Origin: Parahoeflea olei
GTDB lineage: Bacteria; Pseudomonadota; Alphaproteobacteria; Rhizobiales; Rhizobiaceae
Length of the DNA stretch: 64,000 nucleotides
Assembly: GCF_001703635.1 (NCBI RefSeq)
Contig: NZ_LQZT01000003.1
Span: 29,676 to 93,675 of the forward strand
Reading direction: 5' to 3'
Shown here: positions 56,811 to 64,000 of the stretch, piece by piece
How the letters are laid out: the number at the start of each line of letters is the position of its first letter
How positions within the stretch are numbered: position 1 is the first letter of the stretch
Position numbers and translations under genes: made by a program
Notes under the pieces: model-generated
The model's input: the letters and a program-made list of their open reading frames with translations, nothing else
The model's database searches: none
Told to the model about the DNA's origin: nothing

Positions 56811-56936
56811 TCGGAGCGGCCTCCTCCTCCTCCCAAAGCCGCTTCGATGTGACTGACGTTCATCCTCCTCCCGAGCGTCAGTCTCCCAAAATGGCGCCCA
56901 CCGGATCCTCCTCCCCCGGTGGGCGTTATTTTTTGG
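56811..56936 (+). ncRNA. Cuckoo/CcsR-like small RNA: three hairpins with CCUCCUCCC loops
   Basis: Starting 13 bases after the DUF1127 stop there are three hairpins. Hairpin 1: stem 56811-56820 with 56838-56847 (10 bp, one G-U), 17-base loop. Hairpin 2: 56851-56858 with 56876-56883 (8 bp), 17-base loop. Hairpin 3: 56895-56904 with 56916-56925 (10 bp), then a T-rich tail, i.e. a terminator. Every loop exposes CCTCCTCCC, an anti-Shine-Dalgarno sequence. This is the architecture of the CcsR RNAs downstream of the DUF1127 gene ccaF1 in Rhodobacter and of the wider cuckoo/alpha-r14 family. Processing from the mRNA is expected. Confidence 0.85.
56895..56936 (+). terminator. Terminator forming the third hairpin of the small RNA
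   Basis: A 10-bp stem with a CCTCCTCCC-containing 11-base loop is followed by TTATTTTTT (56926-56934). Confidence 0.9.
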
Positions 56937-57184
56937 CCAGTCGCTCTTGTCCGCCTGCCGTTCCCTCCTGATCCCGCACCCGCCACCGCCTGCAGCCGAC
57001 CCCAGCCCCCCCTGCAGTGCACACGCGCGCCTTAGCCTTGAAAAACAAGGGTTTGTTAAGATGCGTTGCAGTTTACGCATGGCTCCTTTGCGTAATTTTG
57101 CTCTGCACAAATTTGCGCAGATTGCCTATATTCAAGTCAACAAAACGGAGCTGCCGAGGCAGCCACAATCGAAAGGATCGAACC
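56937..57184. other. Leader region of DUF1127 gene 2
   Basis: This gap, together with the small RNA, makes 387 bases without a protein gene. It holds the regulated promoter at 57099-57131 and a 5' leader of about 47 bases. Confidence 0.6.
57099..57131 (+). promoter_or_regulatory. Regulated promoter of DUF1127 gene 2
   Basis: TGCTCTGCACAAAT (57099-57112), 13 bases, CTATAT (57126-57131). It differs from the first copy by one base in the 14-mer. Confidence 0.8.
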
Positions 57185-57328
57185 ATGAACATCCGTAAGG
57201 CCTACAAAGACTGGCGCGACTATCGCAACACGGTCAACGAACTGTCCCGCATGTCCGAACGCGAACTGAACGACCTGGGCATTTCCCGCGGCGACATCCC
57301 CTTCGTGGCCCGCCGTCCCGGACACTGA
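57185..57328 (+). CDS. DUF1127 small protein 2
   Basis: The 47-residue protein (MNIRKAYKDWRDYRNTVN start, MSERELNDLGISRGDI core) is close to gene 1: both end with DIPF.ARR. The open frame extends upstream to 57017 but the ATG at 57185, with AAAGGA ahead, matches the family. A terminator follows; no CCTCCTCCC hairpins do. Confidence 0.9.
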   Translation: MNIRKAYKDWRDYRNTVNELSRMSERELNDLGISRGDIPFVARRPGH

Positions 57329-57371
57329 AGGCAGGAATTCACAACCCGGCATTAACCGGCTTGTTCAAACG

Positions 57372-57401
57372 GCGCCCTGGCGACAGGGCGCTGTTTCTGT
57401 T
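57372..57401 (+). terminator. Terminator of DUF1127 gene 2
   Basis: A 7-bp GC stem (57372-57378 with 57385-57391) is followed by TGTTTCTGTTT. Confidence 0.7.
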
Positions 57402-57558
57402 TGTGGGGATACCCCTTGCCCGGCCAAGCGCCGGGTTTGTCAGGGCTTTTTTCCCGGGTCCGTTTCAGGCCCGCAACTGCCTCAAATTTCGGCACCACCA
57501 GGAACTGCACGGGCGGTTAACCAGCCATACCGGGCACGCATGCCTGACGTGAAAATAT

Positions 57559-57591
57559 TGCTCTGCACAAATCGTCAGCAATCGCCTATAT
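57559..57591 (+). promoter_or_regulatory. Regulated promoter of DUF1127 gene 3
   Basis: TGCTCTGCACAAAT (57559-57572), 13 bases, CTATAT (57586-57591). The 14-mer is identical to that of gene 2. Confidence 0.8.
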
Positions 57592-57655
57592 CTAGGGCAT
57601 TCCAAAGATCAAAACACCGGCAGTGAGCCGGCGCCCCAAAACCGAGGAGCACATC

Positions 57656-57802
57656 ATGAACATTTTCCACCGCGCCCGCACCTGGATGAAAACCCGCCAG
57701 ACCGCGCATGAACTCGCCAACCTGTCCAACGAAACCCTCGCCGACATCGGCCTGACCCGTTTCGACATCGACAACGTGGCTCGCGGCCTTCGCACCCGCT
57801 AA
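57656..57802 (+). CDS. DUF1127 small protein 3
   Basis: The 48-residue protein has the core LSNETLADIGLTRFDIDNVARG. It is more diverged than genes 1 and 2, with a different N-terminal helix (FHRARTWMKTRQTAHEL), but the promoter is the same. GAGGAG precedes the ATG. A strong terminator follows. Confidence 0.9.
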   Translation: MNIFHRARTWMKTRQTAHELANLSNETLADIGLTRFDIDNVARGLRTR

Positions 57803-57826
57803 ACGACATCGTTCTTGCCCGTTCGC

Positions 57827-57857
57827 AACGGCGTCCGCTCGGACGCCGTTTTCGTTT
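57827..57857 (+). terminator. Terminator of DUF1127 gene 3
   Basis: A perfect 10-bp stem (57827-57836 with 57841-57850, 4-base loop) runs into TTTTCGTTT. Confidence 0.85.
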
Positions 57858-57915
57858 GTGCGGATCAGCCACAAACGCCTTTGAGCCGGGCCCGCCTCCG
57901 TGATAAACGGGCGCC

Positions 57916-59358
57916 ATGACCAAGCTTAGCCCTCCCCCGTCTTCCTCCCCCGTCCATGTCGTCGGCGGCGGTCTCGCAGGCTCCGAAGCCGCCTGGCAGA
58001 TCGGCCGGCGCGGCGTTCCCGTGATCCTGCACGAGATGCGGCCGGTGCGCGGCACCGATGCCCACAAGACCGACGGGCTCGCCGAACTGGTCTGCTCCAA
58101 CTCGTTCCGCTCCGACGACGCGGAAAACAACGCCGTCGGCGTGATCCATGCGGAAATGCGCCTGGCGGGCTCGCTGATCATGGCCTGCGCCGACAAGAAC
58201 CAGGTGCCGGCGGGCGGCGCGCTGGCGGTCGACCGCGACGGCTTTTCGCAGGCCGTGACCGCGGCGATCGAGGCCGAGCCGCTGATCACCGTCGCGCGCG
58301 AGGAAGTGACCGGCCTGCCGCCGGCCGCATGGGGCCAGAGCATCATCGCCACCGGCCCGCTCACCGCACCGGCGCTCGCGGACGCGATCAGCGCCGAGAC
58401 CGGGCAGGACGCGCTAGCCTTTTTCGACGCCATCGCCCCGATCATCCACACCGATTCGATCGACATGTCGGTGTGCTGGTTCCAGTCGCGCTACGACAAG
58501 GTCGGCCCTGGCGGCACCGGCAAGGACTACATCAACTGCCCGATGGACAAGGCGCAGTACGAAGCCTTTGTCGACGCGCTCATTGCGGGCGACACCACCG
58601 GCTTCAAGGAATGGGAAGGAACGCCCTATTTCGATGGCTGCCTGCCGATCGAGATCATGGCCGAGCGCGGCCGCGAGACGCTGCGCCACGGACCGATGAA
58701 GCCGATGGGGCTCACCAATGCCCACCAGCCGGACGTCAAACCCTATGCGGTGGTGCAGTTGCGCCAGGACAACGCACTCGGCACGCTCTACAACATGGTC
58801 GGATTCCAGACCAAGCTGAAATACGGCGCACAAGGCGAGATCTTCCGGCTGATTCCCGGCCTCGAGAACGCCGAATTCGCGCGTCTCGGCGGACTGCACC
58901 GCAACACCTATCTCAATTCGCCGCGGCTGCTCGACAGCACGCTCCAGCTGCGCGGGCGCCCCGGCCTCCGGTTCGCCGGCCAGATCACCGGCTGCGAAGG
59001 CTATGTCGAAAGTGCCGCCATGGGCTTGCTCGCCGGTCGCTTCGCTGCAGCAGAGCAGCTGGGCGAGCCGCTCGCGCCTCCGCCTGCGACCACCGCCTTC
59101 GGTGCGCTGCTCAACCACATCACCGGCGGCCATATCCTGAGCGACGACGAACCCGGCAAGCGCTCGTTCCAGCCGATGAATGTCAATTTCGGCCTGTTTC
59201 CACCGCTCGATCCCGGCGCCATCCAGCGCCCGGAAGGTGGAGGCCGGTTCCGCGGCAAGGACAAGGCGAAAGCCAAGAAGCAGGCGCTGGCCCGCCGCGC
59301 GCTCGGGGATTTTGCGGCCTGGCTCGGCCAGCCCGGCACCGCCGATGCCGCCGAATAG
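57916..59358 (+). CDS. trmFO: tRNA (uracil-54-C5)-methyltransferase TrmFO
   Basis: The 480-residue flavoprotein has [18 protein letters not shown] and EMRPVR at the start, [19 protein letters not shown], and the late [16 protein letters not shown] and [14 protein letters not shown] motifs. It makes ribothymidine 54 of tRNA using methylenetetrahydrofolate and FADH2. It is alone behind the DUF1127 cluster. Confidence 0.97.
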   Translation: MTKLSPPPSSSPVHVVGGGLAGSEAAWQIGRRGVPVILHEMRPVRGTDAHKTDGLAELVCSNSFRSDDAENNAVGVIHAEMRLAGSLIMACADKNQVPAGGALAVDRDGFSQAVTAAIEAEPLITVAREEVTGLPPAAWGQSIIATGPLTAPALADAISAETGQDALAFFDAIAPIIHTDSIDMSVCWFQSRYDKVGPGGTGKDYINCPMDKAQYEAFVDALIAGDTTGFKEWEGTPYFDGCLPIEIMAERGRETLRHGPMKPMGLTNAHQPDVKPYAVVQLRQDNALGTLYNMVGFQTKLKYGAQGEIFRLIPGLENAEFARLGGLHRNTYLNSPRLLDSTLQLRGRPGLRFAGQITGCEGYVESAAMGLLAGRFAAAEQLGEPLAPPPATTAFGALLNHITGGHILSDDEPGKRSFQPMNVNFGLFPPLDPGAIQRPEGGGRFRGKDKAKAKKQALARRALGDFAAWLGQPGTADAAE

Positions 59359-59454
59359 CCGTTCCGCCGGGCAATATTTGCGCCCCTCGCAAGGTCGAGC
59401 GCCCCAAGCGGCGCGGCTGGCGGGTGCGCACAGTCAACGCGCCTCGATCATCGC

Positions 59455-60090
59455 ATGACACCCGTTCGGGATCGCGGCTTTGCCTTCGCCCTGATCGGGC
59501 TCGCCGCTGTTGCGACCGCCATGGCCGGACCGGCCCGGGCGGAGCCCAATTGCGCGGACGCCGTGCGCACCCTAATCAAGAGCGAGTATCCGGGCAAGTT
59601 TCCGCTCAAGACACCGGTCAAAAGCCGGATCCTTACCAAAATGCCCGGCAGCCCGGCCATGGCCACCTTCGTCCTCACCGACGGCGAACGGCATTTGAGC
59701 CTGAATGAGGACGGCGCCCCGGTTGCGCTGTATACCGAGGGCGGGTTCTACACCACGCCCGACAATGGCGAGAGCTGGGTGCTGGAGCAGGCCTTTTCCG
59801 CAACGGACCTCAACGAAGCCCGCCGCGGCCTCGAGACGCAGGCGCAGGACGCCCGGAACATCACCTGCACCCATGGCCTCGATCTCGATGGCCGCACGGT
59901 CCATCATTACACAGCCAAATACACGCTCCACATGATCGGTATGCCTGTCCACGCCGAATACTGGGTCCTCCCCGATACGGACTTTGCCTGGAAAACCCGG
60001 TTGATCTACGATCCCGGTGCAGAGAATGTCGTGGTCGAGCAGACAGCCGAACCGGCTCCGGAAGAACGCCTGCCCAATCCCGAAGGCTGA
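59455..60090 (+). CDS. Hypothetical exported protein
   Basis: The 211-residue protein has a signal peptide (FALIGLAAVATAMAGPARA, cleavage near 29). Two cysteines (PNCADAV and ITCTHGL) may form a disulfide. The centre is beta-rich with GMPVHAEYWVLPDTDFAWKT. I do not recognise a family; the pattern suggests a lipoprotein-carrier or LolA-like beta sheet but this is a guess. It follows trmFO by 96 bases. Confidence 0.75.
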   Translation: MTPVRDRGFAFALIGLAAVATAMAGPARAEPNCADAVRTLIKSEYPGKFPLKTPVKSRILTKMPGSPAMATFVLTDGERHLSLNEDGAPVALYTEGGFYTTPDNGESWVLEQAFSATDLNEARRGLETQAQDARNITCTHGLDLDGRTVHHYTAKYTLHMIGMPVHAEYWVLPDTDFAWKTRLIYDPGAENVVVEQTAEPAPEERLPNPEG

Positions 60091-60139
60091 TCAGCGGCTG
60101 GCGGCAAGGGCCGCCGCCCGTCCCTCATATTATCTCGGT

Positions 60140-61103
<964 letters not shown>

Positions 61104-61111
<8 letters not shown>

Positions 61112-61568
61112 GGTCCCCTCCTCCGGGCCCATCGAATTTCGGGCTTGCCAGCACGAAACTGCCGCACAGCCACAGCGACACCTCGGCCGCCTCCTCCCTG
61201 TTCAGGAACACATAGTTTCCGCCCTTGAGGGTGGAATCGTGAAACGTCACCTCCAGGCCCGGCTCGTCCTCGAGCGGCTTGACCGCCACCGAACCGGGCA
61301 TGATCAGCCGGGCGATGAAGTGATGCCCCATCGCCTGCAGGAAGCCCACCTTGCCGTCCGCGAGCCGCAGGAAGCAGGCCTTGCCATCCATGGTCATGGT
61401 CACCGAGCGAATCGCTTCATCGGGATAGGCGCGCGCGAATTCCATGATCGCTTCACCCGGATCGCGCGTATCGACCTGCTTGGATCCGCCGCTGTAATGG
61501 ACCGCAGCAACCACGACCAGCACGCCGAACGTGACCAGAACAACCAAAACGCCGATACTCATCCACAT
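61104..61568 (-). CDS. Hypothetical membrane-anchored protein, sterol-desaturase partner
   Basis: The 154-residue protein has one N-terminal transmembrane helix (IGVLVVLVTFGVLVVVAA) and a soluble domain. The segment MTMDGKACFLRLADGKVGFLQAMG carries a cysteine and could be a small-ligand or heme/iron contact, but this is speculative. The gene overlaps the sterol-desaturase gene by 8 bases and is probably functionally linked to it. No family was recognised. Confidence 0.75.
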
Positions 61569-61697
61569 CCTCCGATAGTGACGCGGCTACGGGTTGCGTC
61601 ACTGGCGCAGACTATGCCGCGCGGCTATGGGTTGTGCAAGCCGGGGCCGCCGGCACCCCACGCCCGGCGACCGAACCTCGAAGCAAGGCGCGAGAAG

Positions 61698-62573
61698 TTA
61701 GAGCCGGCCGCGCCGGGCACTGCGCAGAAGCCGCCATTGCCGGCGCCATTGCGCCGGATTGAGCGAGCCGGACAGGCTGTCAGCCCCCAGCCTTTCAGCG
61801 CGCGCAAGCACCGGCTCGACCAGCGACACCGGCAGATAGGCCGGGAAGACGCTGTCGCTCAGCGCCGCAATCGCCGGCTTGGCCTTGGTCAGATGCTCCC
61901 GCCCGTAGCTGGAAAAAGCCCGCACAGCGGTGCCGATCGCCGGCCGGTTGTCGCCCGCCAGGAACGAATCGCGGTCGAGCCCGGTGGCTGCCAGCAGGTC
62001 GGCGGGCAGGAAAACCTGTCCGCGCGCCTGGGTGATCGGCAACATCAGCAGATGTCCCGCCACCGCCTGCGCGACCCCGGCATGGCCGCTGGCGGTGCCA
62101 GCCCCGGCAGCCACTGCGGAATCGAGGATCAGCGCGGACATGTGCAGCACCGTCGCGGCGGTTTCGCCGGCATAGCCTTCATAGCCGTCGCGGTCGGGCA
62201 TCGGGTCGTCGTAGAGATCGAAGATCCGCGCCTCGCACATCGCCAAAAGCGGCGCCCGCGGCAAGTGCCGGCGCGCGATCACGTCGAGGATCAGGCGGGC
62301 CACGGGATTGGCCTCGGCCTCCCCGGCACGTTCCCCCGCAAGCACGTCGCGCCACCATTGCAGCCGGATTTCGCCCGGCAGCGGTTCGCGCACCCTGTCG
62401 CGGACCGAGGCGATCTCGGCATTGAACAGCATCAGCGCCAGAAGATCGTCGCGGGCGTGCTCCGGCATCAGCAGCAGCGCCAGATAGCGGTCGAGATCGG
62501 CGGCGCGCAACCGGGCGAGCAGCCCGGCACGTTCCTCCGGCGCGAGCGCAGGCGGTGGTTCGGCGGCGCTCAC
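61698..62573 (-). CDS. Squalene/phytoene synthase-like protein, NDUFAF6 type
   Basis: The 291-residue protein has the squalene/phytoene synthase fold, but the first aspartate motif of real synthases is missing. The region FNAEIASVRDRV followed by IRLQWWRDVL corresponds closely to FNVELAQVKDSV and MRMQFWK of human NDUFAF6, a non-enzymatic complex I assembly factor. It starts 4 bases after the Mth938-like gene. It is therefore probably a complex I assembly protein rather than a carotenoid enzyme. Confidence 0.8.
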   Translation of the reverse strand: MSAAEPPPALAPEERAGLLARLRAADLDRYLALLLMPEHARDDLLALMLFNAEIASVRDRVREPLPGEIRLQWWRDVLAGERAGEAEANPVARLILDVIARRHLPRAPLLAMCEARIFDLYDDPMPDRDGYEGYAGETAATVLHMSALILDSAVAAGAGTASGHAGVAQAVAGHLLMLPITQARGQVFLPADLLAATGLDRDSFLAGDNRPAIGTAVRAFSSYGREHLTKAKPAIAALSDSVFPAYLPVSLVEPVLARAERLGADSLSGSLNPAQWRRQWRLLRSARRGRL

Positions 62574-62577
62574 GGGA

Positions 62578-62964
62578 TCAGACTGCGACGAGCGCGGCGG
62601 CGACCGCCCGCGATTCGGCCAGCATCACGTTGTAGGTCCGGACCGCGGCCCCGGTGCTCATCGGATCGGACGAAACATGGGCCGCGCGCAGCGCGGTCCT
62701 GAGATCGCCCGGCAGCGGCCGGATCGACAGTCCGGTTCCGACCAGCAGGAATTCGATCTCTCCCGTTTCCCGCAGCACCTTGTCGAACAGGCTCGCCTCG
62801 AGCGGCGTGTCCCCGGTCACGTCCCAGCCGTAAATGCCGGACGGCAGGCAGAGGATCGAGCCCCGGTGCGACATGTCCGCAAACCGGAACCCGCCATTTC
62901 CATAGGCCTCGATCGGCGCACGGCCAGGGAAATGCGCCTCGCGGATCTCGATGCCCCGTGCCAT
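62578..62964 (-). CDS. Mth938-like (DUF498) protein, NDUFAF3-like
   Basis: The 128-residue protein has the Mth938 fold pattern: EAYGNGGFRFADMSHRGS, PSGIYGWDV, FLLVGTG and a late STGAAVRTYNVMLAE. The human family member NDUFAF3 is a complex I assembly factor, and its bacterial relatives are often next to secDF, as here (2-base gap). The start is ATG at 62964. Confidence 0.9.
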   Translation of the reverse strand: MARGIEIREAHFPGRAPIEAYGNGGFRFADMSHRGSILCLPSGIYGWDVTGDTPLEASLFDKVLRETGEIEFLLVGTGLSIRPLPGDLRTALRAAHVSSDPMSTGAAVRTYNVMLAESRAVAAALVAV

Positions 62965-62966
62965 TC

Positions 62967-64000
62967 TCAGGCCGTGCTCTTGGACGCGCCGCCCGGAGCG
63001 GTTTCCTCTTCGGTCTCCTCGTCCTTCTCCGAGCGGAAGGTATCCGACCTGAGCTTGAACAGGATCAGCACCGGCGCGGCGATGAAGATCGACGAATAGG
63101 TGCCGACGACGACGCCGAAGATCATGGCGAAGGTGAAGGACCGGATCACTTCGCCGCCGAACACGAACAGGGCGAGCAGCGCCAGAAGCGTTGTCAGCGA
63201 TGTCAGGATGGTGCGCGGCAGCATCTGGTTGATCGAGAGGTCGAGCAGCGCCGGCAGCGGCATCTTCTTGTAGCGCCGCAGGTTTTCGCGGACACGGTCG
63301 TAGACCACCACGGTGTCGTTGAGCGAATAGCCGACGATCGTCAGCACCGCCGCGATACTCGACAGGTTGAACTCGATCCCGGTGACCACAAAGATGCCGA
63401 TGGTCAGCACCACGTCGTGCACCGTGGCGATGATCGAGCCGAGCGCGAACTGCCACTCGAACCGGAACCAGATATAGACCAGAATCGCGAGCAGCGAGGC
63501 GATCACGGCGATCGTGCCCGCCTGCGCCAGTTCGCCCGAAACCGTCGGACCTACCACTTCCACGCGGCGGATATCGTAGTCGCTTTCGAGTTCGGCACGC
63601 ACCAGGGTGATGACCGTCTGTTCGGCGTTCTCGCCGCCGCCCTGGGCCTGGACCCGGATCAGCACCTCACGTGGCGAGCCGAATTCCTGCGCCTGGATGT
63701 CGCCGAGATTGAGTTCGGAGAGCCGCGCTCGGATATCGCCGACATCGGCATCGCCGCTCTTGGCCTGCACCTCGATCATCGATCCGCCCTTGAAATCGAT
63801 GCCGTAGTTCATGTTGATCGTGGCGAACAGCGCCATCGAGGCGAGCGAAGCCGCCGCCGACAACAGGAACGTGAAGCGCCGGATCTTCATGAAGCGGAAC
63901 GTGAAATCGCGGATGATCGCATCCAGCGCACCCTTGGGCATGGCCTTGGGACGGCGCCGCCGCACCCATTCCGCCACCAGCCAGCGCGTGAAGGTGAAGG
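62967..64000 (-). CDS. secDF: SecDF protein translocase (partial, SecF half)
   Basis: The frame gives a complete SecF domain: FRFMKIRRFTFLLSAAASL, YGIDFKGGSMIEV, the six helices with SSIAAVLTIVGYSLNDTVVVYDRVREN split here as IAAVLTIVGYSLNDTVV, and IFVVTGIEFNLSS. The frame stays open to the last base, and the outermost residues (FTFTRWLVAEWV) look like the last SecD helix. SecD and SecF are thus fused. The protein helps export at the Sec channel using the proton gradient. Its 3' tail is charged. Confidence 0.92.
   Translation of the reverse strand, partial: FTFTRWLVAEWVRRRRPKAMPKGALDAIIRDFTFRFMKIRRFTFLLSAAASLASMALFATINMNYGIDFKGGSMIEVQAKSGDADVGDIRARLSELNLGDIQAQEFGSPREVLIRVQAQGGGENAEQTVITLVRAELESDYDIRRVEVVGPTVSGELAQAGTIAVIASLLAILVYIWFRFEWQFALGSIIATVHDVVLTIGIFVVTGIEFNLSSIAAVLTIVGYSLNDTVVVYDRVRENLRRYKKMPLPALLDLSINQMLPRTILTSLTTLLALLALFVFGGEVIRSFTFAMIFGVVVGTYSSIFIAAPVLILFKLRSDTFRSEKDEETEEETAPGGASKSTA

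Larger units (their letters stand above)
57329..57655. other. Region between DUF1127 genes 2 and 3
   Basis: These 327 bases hold the terminator at 57372 and the third regulated promoter at 57559-57591. Nothing else was recognised. Confidence 0.6.

Overview
The window is a 64 kb piece of a GC-rich alphaproteobacterial chromosome, most likely from the Hyphomicrobiales (Rhizobiales), near Rhizobiaceae. The reasons are the metC gene facing an aapJQMP general amino-acid transporter, several order-typical families (DUF2336, PilZ, PAS_5, BTLCP peptidase, DUF3126, DUF1127), a four-cysteine FeS-type photolyase, and a SecDF reading frame with no break between SecD and SecF. I see no insertion sequence, prophage, integrase, CRISPR array or rRNA. 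Four tRNA genes are present: Arg-TCT, Pro-TGG, Glu-TTC and Leu-TAG.

Layout. 1-5.3 kb: end of parE, a DUF2336 protein, a MaoC/CitE-like lyase pair, and a flavin reductase/nitroreductase pair. 5.3-9.4 kb (minus strand): an Fe-S scaffold gene, a MntA/HepT toxin-antitoxin pair, yidD, a DUF2267 gene and thrS, mostly joined by 4-base stop/start overlaps. 9.7-12 kb: folE, hisI and a patatin-like lipase. 12-19.4 kb: CBS, rhomboid, PAS, PilZ, BTLCP peptidase, gamma-carbonic anhydrase, small membrane proteins and cysE. 19.4-24.2 kb: a crotonase, two alpha/beta hydrolases, an NDUFS6-like zinc protein, an FAD monooxygenase and a DUF2459 protein. 24.2-30 kb: aapJQMP and metC. 30-33.6 kb: a LuxR / response regulator / multi-PAS kinase operon. 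34-40 kb: tRNAs, an NDUFS4-like subunit, an M20 amidohydrolase, DUF192, a double cold-shock protein, a glyoxalase and an M15 lipoprotein peptidase. 40-46.5 kb (minus strand): aminotransferase, hom, glpX, recJ. 46.5-54.5 kb: phaC, sfsA, map, radC, photolyase, tig, tRNA-Leu. 54.6-60 kb: a GDYxxLxY/DUF2157 pair, three DUF1127 genes, trmFO. 60-64 kb: a sterol-desaturase pair, then an NDUFAF6-like gene, an NDUFAF3-like gene and secDF.

Two places stand out. At 56.5-57.9 kb, three tandem DUF1127 mini-genes carry the same upstream element, TGCWCTGCACAAAT, exactly 13 bases before CTATAT. The first gene is followed by three hairpins whose loops each present CCTCCTCCC, the last being an intrinsic terminator. 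This matches the architecture of the cuckoo/CcsR anti-Shine-Dalgarno RNAs known from Rhodobacter and rhizobia. At 61.7-63 kb, homologs of two human complex I assembly factors (NDUFAF3 and NDUFAF6) lie head to tail behind secDF, and the window also encodes NDUFS4-like and NDUFS6-like accessory subunits. A third candidate is an unannotated small RNA at about 13.4-13.5 kb with a clear intrinsic terminator on the minus strand.

Most of the rest is ordinary core metabolism and housekeeping. All function calls come from reading motifs and family resemblance; no database search was possible.
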